64,000 nucleotides of DNA, taken from the NCBI RefSeq assembly GCF_033344935.1, contig NZ_JAWPMM010000001.1, positions 2,404,001 to 2,468,000 on the forward strand, in the 5' to 3' direction. Below the pieces are notes generated by a model. That model worked only from the letters and a program-made list of their open reading frames with translations, searched no databases and was not told the origin of the DNA. The translations under genes and the position numbers were made by a program. Below, piece after piece: positions 51,889 to 61,085 of the stretch. Every line of letters begins with the position of its first letter. The stretch's first letter is position 1. The DNA is from Reichenbachiella sp. Its GTDB lineage: Bacteria > Bacteroidota > Bacteroidia > Cytophagales > Cyclobacteriaceae.

Positions 51889-54105
51889 CTAAAACTGTTT
51901 TAAAAAAGTAAGCTTTCCGATGAACTGCTGTTCGCTAAAAGGATCATCCAGTCCATCGATTTGGGTATCATTGAATACCAGGTATAGAAACGATAACGGC
52001 TGATACTCCCAGCTCGCACGTACATTCCATCGTCCTTGTTCGTCGAAGGTATTGTATTGATAGAAAGCCGAAAGCTGAACCCTTGGGTTCAATGCAAATC
52101 GTGAGCCTATGGTGGTCAAATGTGTTTTCAACTGCTGTGGAACCTCTCCAATATCTGTTAGCTTGTTGTATTCATAATCGACGGTAAGAGCAGCATGTGG
52201 AATAGCGGCAATTCTTAGCCCTCCTTCAATGGTTGTTCTTTTCCCATTGTAAAATCCGCCCCAATTTATACTGCCTGTTAGAGAAACTTTGGCCGACTGA
52301 TTAGTCCTAAAGTTGACCTGCTGCCTGGTATAGTAATAGTCCCCTTCAGGTATGGAAAGGCCCAGTGGAGCAAAACTGAAATTGATGTTTTGCCAGGTTG
52401 GGAATATGGCGTATTGCAAGAAACTGTTGTCTATGAAGTAGATATAAACAGGGAATAGGTAAATATTGGCTTGTTGGAAATTGTCAGGAGAATCAAAATC
52501 ATGGTAATAATTTATAAAAGCCCCAGGATCCCATCTCCTGATCCATGATATGTTTTTTGGTCGCCAGATATAATATCCTCCCGGGCTGTGATTGATTACA
52601 TTCTTTTGGAAAACGAAGCCCATATCAGGGTTATAGTCTTCCGAGACGAAATTAGTGCGCCAGCCAACATAATATTTGTTGCTATTGGCACCGGCGAAAA
52701 AAGTTCCTGCTATTCCAAGAGTGTCATTCGAGTTGTCTCTAGATCCAGAAATGAGATAAGAAACTTCCCATTCGTCATTTGGTCTGATAAAACCATCTAG
52801 TGAGACGGTGGTATTGTTGCTTTGTTGAGCTCCTAATTTAGTGGATTGTTGATCCAGCCGATGGGTAACCATGACGCCCACGTTGTTTTCATTGCCATAG
52901 TTCTGAAGGTATCGTCCAGCCATAAAGCTAGCACCGGGAGATTTATCCGTTTCGGCCTGGTGGATGTATAGTCCTGCAATGGATAGTTTTTCATTCCTCA
53001 TCGTATACCGTGTGCCAGCGTCAATTCTGGCTGGCTCGGCATTAAAGCTACCATTTAAGCCAATCTTTCGACTAAAGAAAGGTACGACTGAATTATTATT
53101 TGCTCCAGCCCATATGCCTGAGTTTTCGAGAAAGAACTGTCGTCTTTCGGGGAAGAAAATATTGAACCGTTCGAGGTTGTTTACTGCTCTGTCTACGTCT
53201 GCCTGGGCAAAGTCAGTGTTGAAGGTGAGATCCAAAACAGAATGAGAGTTGATGGCCCATTTTACATCTCCTCCAAGTTTCAACTCGCCAGTAGAATTTT
53301 GAGTATCTCCGTCTTCGGTTTGATCATATTGATAAAGTGTGTAGGGTTCAATTCTGACATTGGCACTCGGTTCTGGCAGCTCCAATCCTTCCAGGCGAGC
53401 TGCATAAGTCATTCGGTAGGGCGAAAAGGATTGCGGTATCGCAGGAAAAACCGTTTGCTCGTAATCTCTCCGAGCTAATCGGCTAAAGGTGATTCCCCAA
53501 GTTGGGGACTGTCCATCTGGCACTTCGTCGTAGCGAATGGACTTGAATGGAATGGCAAACTCTGCAAAGTAGCCGGAGTCGGTGCGATGGGTTCGTACTG
53601 ACCAAAGTGCATTCCAATCGTTGTCTGTATTGCTGTCGTTAAAATTCTGAAGGTCACGTTGATTACCATAGGGAGTGGTTTGAAACGAGACGCAATATTG
53701 CTTTAGATTTTGAGGATCCAATTGAACGAAAAAGATATCATTCTCTCCCCATTTGAAATCGCGTCTTAAATCTTGTACTCTGATGCCTTTTCGTCCCAAT
53801 GAATCTTTGCAAAAGGCTCCAACATAGAGATTCTTGTCATCATACAATAGACTGACTTTGGTGTCATACAAATAGTCACCTCCTTGTCTAGGCTCCATTT
53901 TAAAGAAGGAAGTTATGACCTCTGCTTTTTGCCAATCTGATTCATTGAGTTTGCCATCTATTTTGATTTGACCAGCAGCTTTGGAGGCTACCACTAAGGG
54001 TGCCTTTTCGGGAGGAGAGAAGTTTTGGTCCTCCTGGGCAAATAGATTGGAGACGCAGAGGAATTGCACAATCAGGAGTATATGAAAGGTTATGAACTTT
54101 GCCAT
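51889..54105 (-). CDS. DUF5916 exported protein with CBM9-like N-terminus
   Basis: 738 residues with a signal peptide (MAKFITFHILLIVQFLCVSNLFAQ). Residues 45-240 form a CBM9/DOMON-like domain (IKIDGKLNESDWQKAEVITSFFKMEP, SLLYDDKNLYVGAFC, GYFAEFAIPFKSIRYDE). The rest is a beta-barrel-like DUF5916 region ending in FIGKLTFLKQF, a typical outer-membrane barrel strand. The family is common in Bacteroidetes and its substrate is unknown. It stands alone beside the pseudogene. Confidence 0.85.
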   Translation of the reverse strand: MAKFITFHILLIVQFLCVSNLFAQEDQNFSPPEKAPLVVASKAAGQIKIDGKLNESDWQKAEVITSFFKMEPRQGGDYLYDTKVSLLYDDKNLYVGAFCKDSLGRKGIRVQDLRRDFKWGENDIFFVQLDPQNLKQYCVSFQTTPYGNQRDLQNFNDSNTDNDWNALWSVRTHRTDSGYFAEFAIPFKSIRYDEVPDGQSPTWGITFSRLARRDYEQTVFPAIPQSFSPYRMTYAARLEGLELPEPSANVRIEPYTLYQYDQTEDGDTQNSTGELKLGGDVKWAINSHSVLDLTFNTDFAQADVDRAVNNLERFNIFFPERRQFFLENSGIWAGANNNSVVPFFSRKIGLNGSFNAEPARIDAGTRYTMRNEKLSIAGLYIHQAETDKSPGASFMAGRYLQNYGNENNVGVMVTHRLDQQSTKLGAQQSNNTTVSLDGFIRPNDEWEVSYLISGSRDNSNDTLGIAGTFFAGANSNKYYVGWRTNFVSEDYNPDMGFVFQKNVINHSPGGYYIWRPKNISWIRRWDPGAFINYYHDFDSPDNFQQANIYLFPVYIYFIDNSFLQYAIFPTWQNINFSFAPLGLSIPEGDYYYTRQQVNFRTNQSAKVSLTGSINWGGFYNGKRTTIEGGLRIAAIPHAALTVDYEYNKLTDIGEVPQQLKTHLTTIGSRFALNPRVQLSAFYQYNTFDEQGRWNVRASWEYQPLSFLYLVFNDTQIDGLDDPFSEQQFIGKLTFLKQF

Positions 54106-54182
54106 AAGATTATTGTTCTAATTTTAGAAGGATCTGATTCGACTTTTAGAGAATTTTTTAGGTATTTAATTGTACTAACTGA

Positions 54183-54575
54183 TCAGTTTGTAGATTTTTT
54201 GAGGTATTCATACCTCATATACTTCCAATTGACAAAGTGTGCACTAGCGATGGCTACCGCACCAAGGGTTGAAAAAGCGATTTCGAACCACTCTGAACTA
54301 GAAGTATGACCAAACAGGATGAACACAAAGCCAATGACTACAATGATCAAGGCCAGTGGACGATGATGGCATCTTTTATAGCCAATGATTAAAGCATAGG
54401 AGGCGATGTTCAAACTAAAGAGAATCAGGGTAATTTCAATCCAGGGGTTATTGAGGTAGCCTAACCCTGAAAATGATGTAAAGCTGATTAAAAGTGGAAG
54501 ACCGCCACAATGTATCGCACATAGTAACGAAGATAGGAATCCTACAAGGTCGAGACTTATAAAGATGTTTTTCAT
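54183..54575 (-). CDS. MerC-domain membrane protein
   Basis: 130 residues with four hydrophobic segments and the CAIHC motif (SLLCAIHCGGLPLLI, about 17-31) of MerC-like metal-transport proteins. MerC moves mercuric ions in classical mer operons, but Bacteroidetes members without other mer genes seem linked to other metals, perhaps zinc. Two perfect 15-bp palindromes of Fur/Zur type lie 16-69 bp upstream, which supports metal control. Substrate is inferred. Confidence 0.78.
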   Translation of the reverse strand: MKNIFISLDLVGFLSSLLCAIHCGGLPLLISFTSFSGLGYLNNPWIEITLILFSLNIASYALIIGYKRCHHRPLALIIVVIGFVFILFGHTSSSEWFEIAFSTLGAVAIASAHFVNWKYMRYEYLKKSTN

Positions 54576-54590
54576 TGGTATAGTTATAAA

Positions 54591-54644
54591 TGCAATATTG
54601 TTGCAATTATATAATTTGCAATTTAAAAATGCAATATTGTTGCA
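54591..54644. promoter_or_regulatory. Two Fur/Zur-type operator boxes
   Basis: TGCAATATTGTTGCA occurs twice, at 54591-54605 and 54630-54644, separated by an AT-rich stretch that holds TATAATTTGC and a half-site. TGCAA and TTGCA halves are spaced as in Fur-family boxes. They lie between the divergent MerC-like gene and the exported-protein gene and could control both. Confidence 0.7.
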
Positions 54645-54742
54645 TGAAATGAGAGATAAGTTTAATATCGCACTTTGGGTAGGGATAGGAATGAGTTCAA
54701 AATATTTCTAAATTTATGTTTCGAAATCAAAGCACTATCACC

Positions 54743-55453
54743 ATGCATACAATTAAACCATTTGCCGCTTTTGTCATAGTTGTTTTTTTTACCATTCCTA
54801 CTTTAGCACAAGATGCTATTTCAGCTAAGGTGTCTACGCTTCATCATTCTGAAAAGAGTAAAATCAGGAAACCACTTTATGAATTTCTAAGCACTTGGAA
54901 TACAACGGCTCCCCAACTAAAACCTGCGGAGAAGGCTATTGCTGCAAAAAAGAAGGAGAATCGGCAGAACGGTAAAGATCCGTTAGCCGGTACTAAAAAA
55001 ATGCAGGAGAAATACGAAGAGCTGGTTTATCAAGATGGAACAGAGCGCTCATTTATTGCTGAATCTTTTGCGCTTCCTATGCAGCGAGAATTGGAAGTGA
55101 AAGGAGCTTCATTGGAGGCTGAGGATATCTATGCCGTTCATTATATCACCAAGTTTGTCTTAGGCGTTCCGAGATTTAATCATGGAGAGTTGGACATCAA
55201 TGATTTGGACCAAATTGATTCAGAATTGACTAAACTTATTGAAGCCTATCCGGACAATGATGCGCACAATCAGGAAGTGGATGGACATGTTATAGATGTA
55301 TTCAGAGAAGAAGCGCAAGCCTTTTATAATTCCTACGTAGCTGAAAACAAGGCACAATACAAAAAAGGCAAAGGAGCTAAGGGCTCTGAGTTAACCAGTA
55401 TGAATTGTGGAGAAAAGTACAAGCTGTTGAAGGATCAGGGGATCATGCATTGA
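54743..55453 (+). CDS. Exported protein, possibly metal-controlled
   Basis: 236 residues from ATG 54743 with a signal peptide (MHTIKPFAAFVIVVFFTIPTLAQ); an upstream in-frame ATG at 54716 is less good. The mature part is charged and helical with blocks KPAEKAIAAKKKENRQNGKDP and EDIYAVHYITKFVLGVPRFNHGELDINDLDQID. The divergent neighbour has Fur-type boxes, so this gene may share that control. No family is recognised. Confidence 0.62.
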   Translation: MHTIKPFAAFVIVVFFTIPTLAQDAISAKVSTLHHSEKSKIRKPLYEFLSTWNTTAPQLKPAEKAIAAKKKENRQNGKDPLAGTKKMQEKYEELVYQDGTERSFIAESFALPMQRELEVKGASLEAEDIYAVHYITKFVLGVPRFNHGELDINDLDQIDSELTKLIEAYPDNDAHNQEVDGHVIDVFREEAQAFYNSYVAENKAQYKKGKGAKGSELTSMNCGEKYKLLKDQGIMH

Positions 55454-55571
55454 GTATAGAGCTATTGTTAGCTTTTGATTCTACAAGAACTGATCTTGGC
55501 GTCCATATTGTTTTGTTACAGAAAGTATCCTAGCTAATTTTGAATCTTGAATTTCAAATCTTGAATTTAGA

Positions 55572-55940
55572 ATGAATAACGATCCTGAATTAAGCGGCAA
55601 ATACCTGGGAACTATCACTCAGGACTTTATCAAAGTATCAGATAATCTAAAAGAAGCTTCTTATCAAATCAGAAGTAGAGGCTTTTCCGAATATCCCATA
55701 TTCCCAATTGCCAAAACGGATGTAGGCGTGGGGCAGATTTTGATCAAGCAAAAGGAGCTCGATGCGGAATGGAATTATTCAGCTTCGTATTTGGATGAGT
55801 TTGTTCAGCGTGATCTAGTGAAAGAAAAAAATGTCGATATCTTCAAGGAAGCCTATAAAAATCCAGATGAGTTTTGTTGCTTGTTTGTGGTAGATGAGAA
55901 ATTCACCAATTTCATTTTCATTCCTTACCCGGAGGATTGA
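55572..55940 (+). CDS. Small protein leading the glycosyltransferase operon
   Basis: 122 residues, soluble, alpha/beta (YLGTITQDFIKVSDNLKEASYQIR, then YPIFPIAKTDVGVGQILIK, then FCCLFVVDEKFTNFIFIPYPED). A conserved companion of envelope genes in Bacteroidetes as far as I can recall, with unknown role. Its stop overlaps the next start (TGATG). Confidence 0.6.
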   Translation: MNNDPELSGKYLGTITQDFIKVSDNLKEASYQIRSRGFSEYPIFPIAKTDVGVGQILIKQKELDAEWNYSASYLDEFVQRDLVKEKNVDIFKEAYKNPDEFCCLFVVDEKFTNFIFIPYPED

Positions 55941-56638
55941 TGCCCAAACCTCAAATCGTAGATGTGATCATTCCCGTGCTCAATGAGCAGAATGCAGTAG
56001 GGATGGTCATTGATGAAATACCCAAAAACCGCGTGAGGCATATCATTGTAGTAGACAATGGTTCTACGGATGATACGATAGAGGTAGCCAAAGAGCGAGG
56101 AGCTGTGGTACTGGAAGAAGCGGCACGTGGGTACGGTAATGCTTGTTTGAAAGGAATGTCCCATATAGCTGATCTGGATGAGCCCAAACCTGATACAGTC
56201 GTGTTTTTGGATGGTGATCATTCTGATTTTCCAGAGTTCATTCATGCGCTGTTAGAACCTATTCGAGTGGGTAATGCTGATCTGGTGATTGGTTCCAGGG
56301 CTTTGGGTAAAAAAGAAAAAGGTTCCATGACTCCCCAACAGATTTTTGGTAATTGGTTGGCTACTTATCTTTTGCGAATTTTATATAAAGTACAATACAC
56401 CGATTTGGGGCCATTCAGAGCTGTTCGATATGAAAGTTTGTTGGCGATGGACATGCAGGATAAAACCTATGGCTGGACGGTAGAAATGCAATTGAAAGCA
56501 GCCAAGATGAAAATGCAAATAGCCGAGGTGCCGGTGAACTATCGCAACCGAATTGGTGTATCAAAGATATCCGGAACTATTAAGGGCACCCTATTAGCCG
56601 GATACAAAATCATTCAAACGATATTTAGATATTTGTAG
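55940..56638 (+). CDS. Family 2 glycosyltransferase (DPM1-like)
   Basis: 232 residues from ATG 55940, preceded by GGAGGA. The GT-A fold is clear: VDVIIPVLNEQNAVGMVIDEIP, VVDNGSTDDTIEVAKERGAVVL, and the metal-binding VFLDGDHSDFPE with a later GSRALGKKEKGSMTPQQIFGNW. This matches dolichyl- or polyprenyl-phosphate sugar transferases that load a sugar onto a lipid carrier at the membrane. It is followed without a gap by a processive GT2. Confidence 0.85.
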   Translation: MPKPQIVDVIIPVLNEQNAVGMVIDEIPKNRVRHIIVVDNGSTDDTIEVAKERGAVVLEEAARGYGNACLKGMSHIADLDEPKPDTVVFLDGDHSDFPEFIHALLEPIRVGNADLVIGSRALGKKEKGSMTPQQIFGNWLATYLLRILYKVQYTDLGPFRAVRYESLLAMDMQDKTYGWTVEMQLKAAKMKMQIAEVPVNYRNRIGVSKISGTIKGTLLAGYKIIQTIFRYL

Positions 56639-58093
56639 ATGGAGTGGATCATAGTGGTCGTTTATTGTACGGCTTTGTTAGCCATATTTTTGTTCAGCTT
56701 AGGGCAGTTGCACCTGACTTGGGTATATACTCGTCCATCATCCAAAATAACCGCTTCGTTTGACAATACTTACGAGCCAGTTGTTACTGTTCAACTTCCT
56801 ATCTATAATGAAAGGTATGTTGCCGAAAGGCTGATTGACTGTGTCGTCCAACTAGACTATCCCAAAGATAAACTTGAGATTCAGATATTAGATGACTCTA
56901 CCGATGAAACGATCAATATCATTGAAGGAAAAGTTAAGCACTATCAGAATCTAGGATTTGATATTCAACAGGTTAGGAGAGATGACCGAAAGGGATTTAA
57001 AGCTGGTGCCTTGGCCTATGGTACTTCCATTTGCAAGGGCGAGTTTACTGCTATTTTTGACTCTGACTTTTTACCCAATCCTGATTTTATCAAAAGAACG
57101 GTAGGTTATTTTGTGAATGAGAAGATAGGTATGGTCCAAACTCGCTGGGGCCATGTCAATAAAAATTATTCTATTCTGACAGAGATGCAAGCTTTTGGCT
57201 TGGACGCTCATTTTACAGTAGAGCAAGGAGGACGGAATCGCTCCGGTAGCTTTATGAACTTTAATGGAACGGCGGGTATTTGGAGAAAGTCATGCGTGTT
57301 GGACGCAGGAGGGTGGTCGGCGGATACCTTGACTGAAGATTTGGACCTGAGTTATCGAGCACAACTCAAGGGCTGGCAATTTCAATTTGATGAAAGCGTA
57401 GAGTCGCCGGCCGAACTTCCAGTTATCATGTCGGCGATCAAGTCTCAACAATATCGATGGAACAAAGGTGCTGCTGAAACGGCGAAGAAAAATCTATTCA
57501 ATGTTTTTCGGTCTGATCAGTCTTTTAAAACAAAAGCTCATGCTGCTATGCATTTGTTGAATAGCAGTGTGTTTGTGCTACTGCTCGCGGCATCTATCTT
57601 GAGCATCCCTATGCTGTATATCAAAAGTTCCAATCCAAATTTGGAGTGGCTATTCAATTTGGGAAGTTTGTTCTTGATTGGTTTCTTTTCGATAGCTGCT
57701 TTTTACTATGTAGGATTGAAGCAAATAGTCAAGGTGAAAACTAAATCCACTTTCTTGAAGAAATTCCCACTATTTCTATCCTTTTCCATGGGATTGGCTT
57801 TACACAATGCGGTCGCAGTGATGGAAGGTTTTTTGGGCTTTAAGACGCCGTTCATTAGGACACCAAAATTCAACATTACGAAAAGATCTGAAAGCTGGTC
57901 CAACAATCAATATATAAAACCCAAACTGACCTGGGGGACACTGGTCGAGGGGATGTTGTGTGTTTATTTTATCTGGGGCATTGCCTCTGCTTGGATGCTG
58001 CATGATTTTGGGCTGATCATTTTTCATATCATGTTGGCTATAGGATTTGGCATTGTATTCTTCCATTCATTGAAACACATCAAGCATGCCTAA
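56639..58093 (+). CDS. Cellulose-synthase-like family 2 glycosyltransferase
   Basis: 484 residues. An N-terminal span (5-25) is followed by the GT2 core: VQLPIYNERYVAERLIDCVV, ILDDSTDETINI, IFDSDFLPNPDF (metal Asp), WSADTLTEDLDLSYRA (catalytic TED) and the QxxRW motif QQYRWNKGAAE. Four to five membrane spans close the protein. This is the layout of processive polysaccharide synthases or glycolipid synthases. It starts 1 bp after the DPM1-like gene. Confidence 0.85.
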   Translation: MEWIIVVVYCTALLAIFLFSLGQLHLTWVYTRPSSKITASFDNTYEPVVTVQLPIYNERYVAERLIDCVVQLDYPKDKLEIQILDDSTDETINIIEGKVKHYQNLGFDIQQVRRDDRKGFKAGALAYGTSICKGEFTAIFDSDFLPNPDFIKRTVGYFVNEKIGMVQTRWGHVNKNYSILTEMQAFGLDAHFTVEQGGRNRSGSFMNFNGTAGIWRKSCVLDAGGWSADTLTEDLDLSYRAQLKGWQFQFDESVESPAELPVIMSAIKSQQYRWNKGAAETAKKNLFNVFRSDQSFKTKAHAAMHLLNSSVFVLLLAASILSIPMLYIKSSNPNLEWLFNLGSLFLIGFFSIAAFYYVGLKQIVKVKTKSTFLKKFPLFLSFSMGLALHNAVAVMEGFLGFKTPFIRTPKFNITKRSESWSNNQYIKPKLTWGTLVEGMLCVYFIWGIASAWMLHDFGLIIFHIMLAIGFGIVFFHSLKHIKHA

Positions 58094-59384
58094 AAAGCCT
58101 TTGGGGTTTAAAACCGGCTGGCTTATTCTGGGATTAGTTATTCCAATGCTTTGTGTGCATTATGGATTCGAAAGAAGTAGCTCGTGGCTGGTTCCAATCT
58201 ACGGAGTTGCTTTTGTTTTTTACCTGCTCATCATTTTTAAAATTGATTTTAGTTTCACTCAGTTGGTAGTCACCGCATTGCTGATTCGATTGCTTTTGTT
58301 TTTTGGAGCTCCATGCTTGTCTGATGATTATTATCGCTTCATTTGGGATGGACAAATTTGGTCAGAAGGGATTAGTCCTTATCAGTCTACGCCAGCGGAT
58401 TTGGTGGATGATCTGACTAATCAATATAATGATCTATATAAGAAATTAAACTCACAAACATACCACTCCACTTACCCGCCTATTAGTCAATATATCTTTG
58501 CCATTCCAGCGCTTTCTGGCATTAATGATGTTTTCTGGTCTGCGATGGTGATGCGATTCGTACTGTTGCTATTTGAAATGGGAGTCATCTATCTGCTATT
58601 TCAAATGACTAGAAGTGCTACACATGTTTCGCTGTATGCTTTAAACCCTTTGGTCATACTCGAATTGACTGGAAATATTCACTTTGAAGGAGTGGTAATC
58701 TTTTTTATTCTATTGGCCTGGTGGTTTTACGAACAAAACAAATGGGTAAGAGGAGCCATGGCCTTGTCTTTTGGCGTATTAGCCAAATTGACTCCATTGA
58801 TGTTCTTGCCTTTGCTCATTAAGAAAATGGGTGTTCAAAAATCATTATTGAGCTATTCGGTTATAGGTGTTAACATGATCATATTTTCGTTGCCTTTTTT
58901 GAATTTAGAAATCATTAATGGATTAGGTAATGGCTTAGACCTGTTCTTTCGAAAATTTGAATTTAATGCCGGCATCTTTTTTCTGACTAGGGAAGTAGGG
59001 TTTTGGGTCAAGGGATATGATATCGTACAGACTGCTGGTCCTTGGCTTACTGTCATTGCCTTTGTGCTCATTGTTGGGTATTCCTTATTTGCGGTCAATG
59101 ATCAAACCGGATGGGCGAAAGCGTTTACTGTCGTATTATTCATTCAGCTGATTTTTGCTACTACCGTACATCCTTGGTATGTTATTCCTTTAGTGGCATT
59201 TAGCTGTTTTACAGGTTTTGCTTTTCCGGTCATGTGGTCAGGGATAATATTTATATCATACCTGGGCTATTCTGATAGTAGCTATCAGCATCCGATGGGT
59301 TGGATAGCACTGGAGTATATTTTGGTCATCGGTTTAGCTGTTTATGAAATATTGAAAAATAAACCTTTGTTAAAAAATGTCTAA
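58086..59384 (+). CDS. GT-C mannosyltransferase-like membrane protein
   Basis: 432 residues with about ten membrane spans. The catalytic loop SDDYYRFIWDGQIW at about 78-91 holds the acidic pair typical of lipid-linked sugar transferases (GT-C), and HPWYVIPL near 360 is also typical. It takes sugar from a polyprenyl-phosphate donor, which the DPM1-like enzyme two genes upstream would make. Overlaps both neighbouring genes by 8 bp, so translation is coupled. Confidence 0.78.
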   Translation: MPKKPLGFKTGWLILGLVIPMLCVHYGFERSSSWLVPIYGVAFVFYLLIIFKIDFSFTQLVVTALLIRLLLFFGAPCLSDDYYRFIWDGQIWSEGISPYQSTPADLVDDLTNQYNDLYKKLNSQTYHSTYPPISQYIFAIPALSGINDVFWSAMVMRFVLLLFEMGVIYLLFQMTRSATHVSLYALNPLVILELTGNIHFEGVVIFFILLAWWFYEQNKWVRGAMALSFGVLAKLTPLMFLPLLIKKMGVQKSLLSYSVIGVNMIIFSLPFLNLEIINGLGNGLDLFFRKFEFNAGIFFLTREVGFWVKGYDIVQTAGPWLTVIAFVLIVGYSLFAVNDQTGWAKAFTVVLFIQLIFATTVHPWYVIPLVAFSCFTGFAFPVMWSGIIFISYLGYSDSSYQHPMGWIALEYILVIGLAVYEILKNKPLLKNV

Positions 59385-59967
59385 GGAAGCACTGATCATT
59401 TTTGCGAAGAACCCAGAGTTGGGGAAAGTAAAAACTCGGTTGGCTAAAGATGTAGGGGATGAGGCCGCGCTTGATATATACCATAAGTTGCTAGCTTATA
59501 CGCAAGAACAAACCGCAAAAGCTCAGATTGATTTAATCGTGTATTATACGACACACATAGATGAGAAAGATAACTGGATAAATACTCAAAAGAAGCTTCA
59601 ATGCGTAGGAGAATTGGGCACTAAAATGGCTCAGGCCATCAGCAATGAATTAGAAAAGTATGAAAAGGTCTGTATCATCGGAACAGACTGCGCACAACTC
59701 AAATCATTTCATTTAAAAGAGGCATTCCAAAAATTAGAAGAAAATGATTTTGTAATTGGGCCAGCTAACGATGGCGGGTATTACCTTCTCGGTATGAAAT
59801 CATTTGAGCCTTCCCTGTTTGAAGGAATTGATTGGAGTACTGACAAAGTATTCAGTCATACTATTAAGGCTATTTCGCTGCTAAATAGAAGTTATGCTCA
59901 ACTACCTGAACTAATTGATGTAGACACCATTGAAGATTGGAATAAGGTGCAGGAAAATTTCAAGTAA
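59377..59967 (+). CDS. TIGR04282/DUF2064 glycosyltransferase
   Basis: 196 residues. The family signature is visible: ALIIFAKNPELGKVKTRLAKDVGDEAALDIYHKLL, CIIGTDCAQLKSFHL and VIGPANDGGYYLLGMKSFEPSLFEGIDWST. Members are GT-A-type nucleotidyl/sugar transferases first linked to arsenosugar clusters, but they also sit in glycolipid operons without arsenic genes, as here. It ends the four-gene glycan operon. Confidence 0.85.
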   Translation: MSKEALIIFAKNPELGKVKTRLAKDVGDEAALDIYHKLLAYTQEQTAKAQIDLIVYYTTHIDEKDNWINTQKKLQCVGELGTKMAQAISNELEKYEKVCIIGTDCAQLKSFHLKEAFQKLEENDFVIGPANDGGYYLLGMKSFEPSLFEGIDWSTDKVFSHTIKAISLLNRSYAQLPELIDVDTIEDWNKVQENFK

Positions 59968-60006
59968 AAAAATTACATTTGGGCTTTTGAATCAAAATCA
60001 TTTGAA

Positions 60007-60588
60007 ATGAAAAACAGTATTTATTTTCTAATTGGATTTGTAATTTTTTTAGCTGCATGTGATTCTGGTGTAGTCACCTCCGGTGGAGCCGAGAGCTTGA
60101 ATAACTTACCTGATTATGCGGAAAGAGTGGAGTTTGATCATATGCCAGGATTAATCAAGGCTACCATTCATTTTGGAGAAAAGGTTGAGCAGCAAGGAGA
60201 GTATTTTAATGGGTTTAGAAATGGAAGCTGGATTACTTATCATCCGAATGAATTGGTGAAATCAATTTCTACCTATGTGAATGGAACCATGCATGGTACA
60301 CATTTGGAAATGGATGACAAAGGCAAACTGACTTTGAAGGCTTACTATGTAAATGGAATCGAGGAGGGTGAGTTTATCTATTACAATAATGGAGTGATCA
60401 CTGAAAAAAGAAACTATGTGGCTGGAGAGTTCCAAGGAAAGCGTTCTCAATATTATGACAACGGCAAGATCATGGAAGAAAGTAATTGGTACGATGGAAA
60501 GATGCACGGGGCAGCCAAATGGTATGATCAGAACGGAAATGTGACGCTTGAGTATGAATACAGTAACGGTGTACTATTGAAAAACTAA
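60007..60588 (+). CDS. MORN/YwqK-like lipoprotein
   Basis: 193 residues with a lipobox (VIFLAACDSG, lipidated Cys about 18). Residues 55-190 are six or seven repeats of about 23 residues (EYFNGFRNGSWITYHPNELV, TYVNGTMHGTHLEMDDKGKL, YYVNGIEEGEFIYYNNGVI...), a YwqK/MORN-type beta meander. Many are misnamed antitoxins in databases. Here it should be a surface or periplasmic lipoprotein. It follows the glycan operon by 39 bp and may have its own promoter. Confidence 0.82.
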   Translation: MKNSIYFLIGFVIFLAACDSGVVTSGGAESLNNLPDYAERVEFDHMPGLIKATIHFGEKVEQQGEYFNGFRNGSWITYHPNELVKSISTYVNGTMHGTHLEMDDKGKLTLKAYYVNGIEEGEFIYYNNGVITEKRNYVAGEFQGKRSQYYDNGKIMEESNWYDGKMHGAAKWYDQNGNVTLEYEYSNGVLLKN

Positions 60589-60626
60589 ATAGTTTTTGTT
60601 TATCTGCTCATTGCCAAAATCAATCT

Positions 60627-60655
60627 TTTGGCCTTAACTATTTCTACTATATTTG
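60627..60655 (+). promoter_or_regulatory. Bacteroidetes-type promoter of trxA
   Basis: TTTG at 60627-60630, a 17-nt spacer and TATATTTG at 60648-60655 fit the sigma-ABfr-type consensus TTTG/TAnnTTTG. The trxA ATG follows at 60695 with an A-rich leader and no SD. Confidence 0.75.
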
Positions 60656-60694
60656 CGTTTTTCGATGCATAACAATATTTAAATAACAATAGAC

Positions 60695-61018
60695 ATGAAC
60701 AAAGCAGTAGAAATTACAGACAGCAACTTCAACGACGTATTATCAACCGATCAACCAGTATTGGTGGATTTTTGGGCAGAATGGTGCGGACCTTGTAAGA
60801 TGATTGGACCTGTAGTGGAAGAGCTTGCTGGGGATTACGAAGGGAAGGCAGTTGTAGGAAAAGTAGATGTTGATTCTAACCCTGAAGTGTCTGCTAAATA
60901 TGGCGTAAGAAGCATCCCAACTTTGCTTGTATTTAAAAATGGCGAAGTGGTAGATAAGCAAGTAGGAGCGGTTCCAAAAAATGTATTGGCTGGAAAATTA
61001 GATGCTCAGTTGGCTTAA
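60695..61018 (+). CDS. trxA: Thioredoxin
   Basis: 107 residues with the full thioredoxin fold: VLVDFWAEWCGPCKMIGPVVEEL (redox Cys in WCGPC at about 29-33), VDVDSNPEVSAKYGVRSIPTLLVFKNGEVV with the cis-Pro, and a C-terminal helix. It reduces disulfides in the cytoplasm with thioredoxin reductase. It has its own Bacteroidetes-type promoter and a strong terminator. Confidence 0.96.
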   Translation: MNKAVEITDSNFNDVLSTDQPVLVDFWAEWCGPCKMIGPVVEELAGDYEGKAVVGKVDVDSNPEVSAKYGVRSIPTLLVFKNGEVVDKQVGAVPKNVLAGKLDAQLA

Positions 61019-61031
61019 GCCTCCATTATAT

Positions 61032-61080
61032 AAGACATAAAAAAACCATTCCGATTATCGGAATGGTTTTTTTATGTCTT
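61032..61080. terminator. Bidirectional terminator with a perfect 23-bp arm
   Basis: The sequence 61032-61054 is the exact reverse complement of 61058-61080 with a three-base loop TTA. A GC-containing core (CCATTCCGA) is flanked by A7 on one side and T7 on the other. It can terminate in both directions and lies between the convergent trxA and DUF2911 genes. Confidence 0.93.
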
Positions 61081-61085
61081 TAGTC

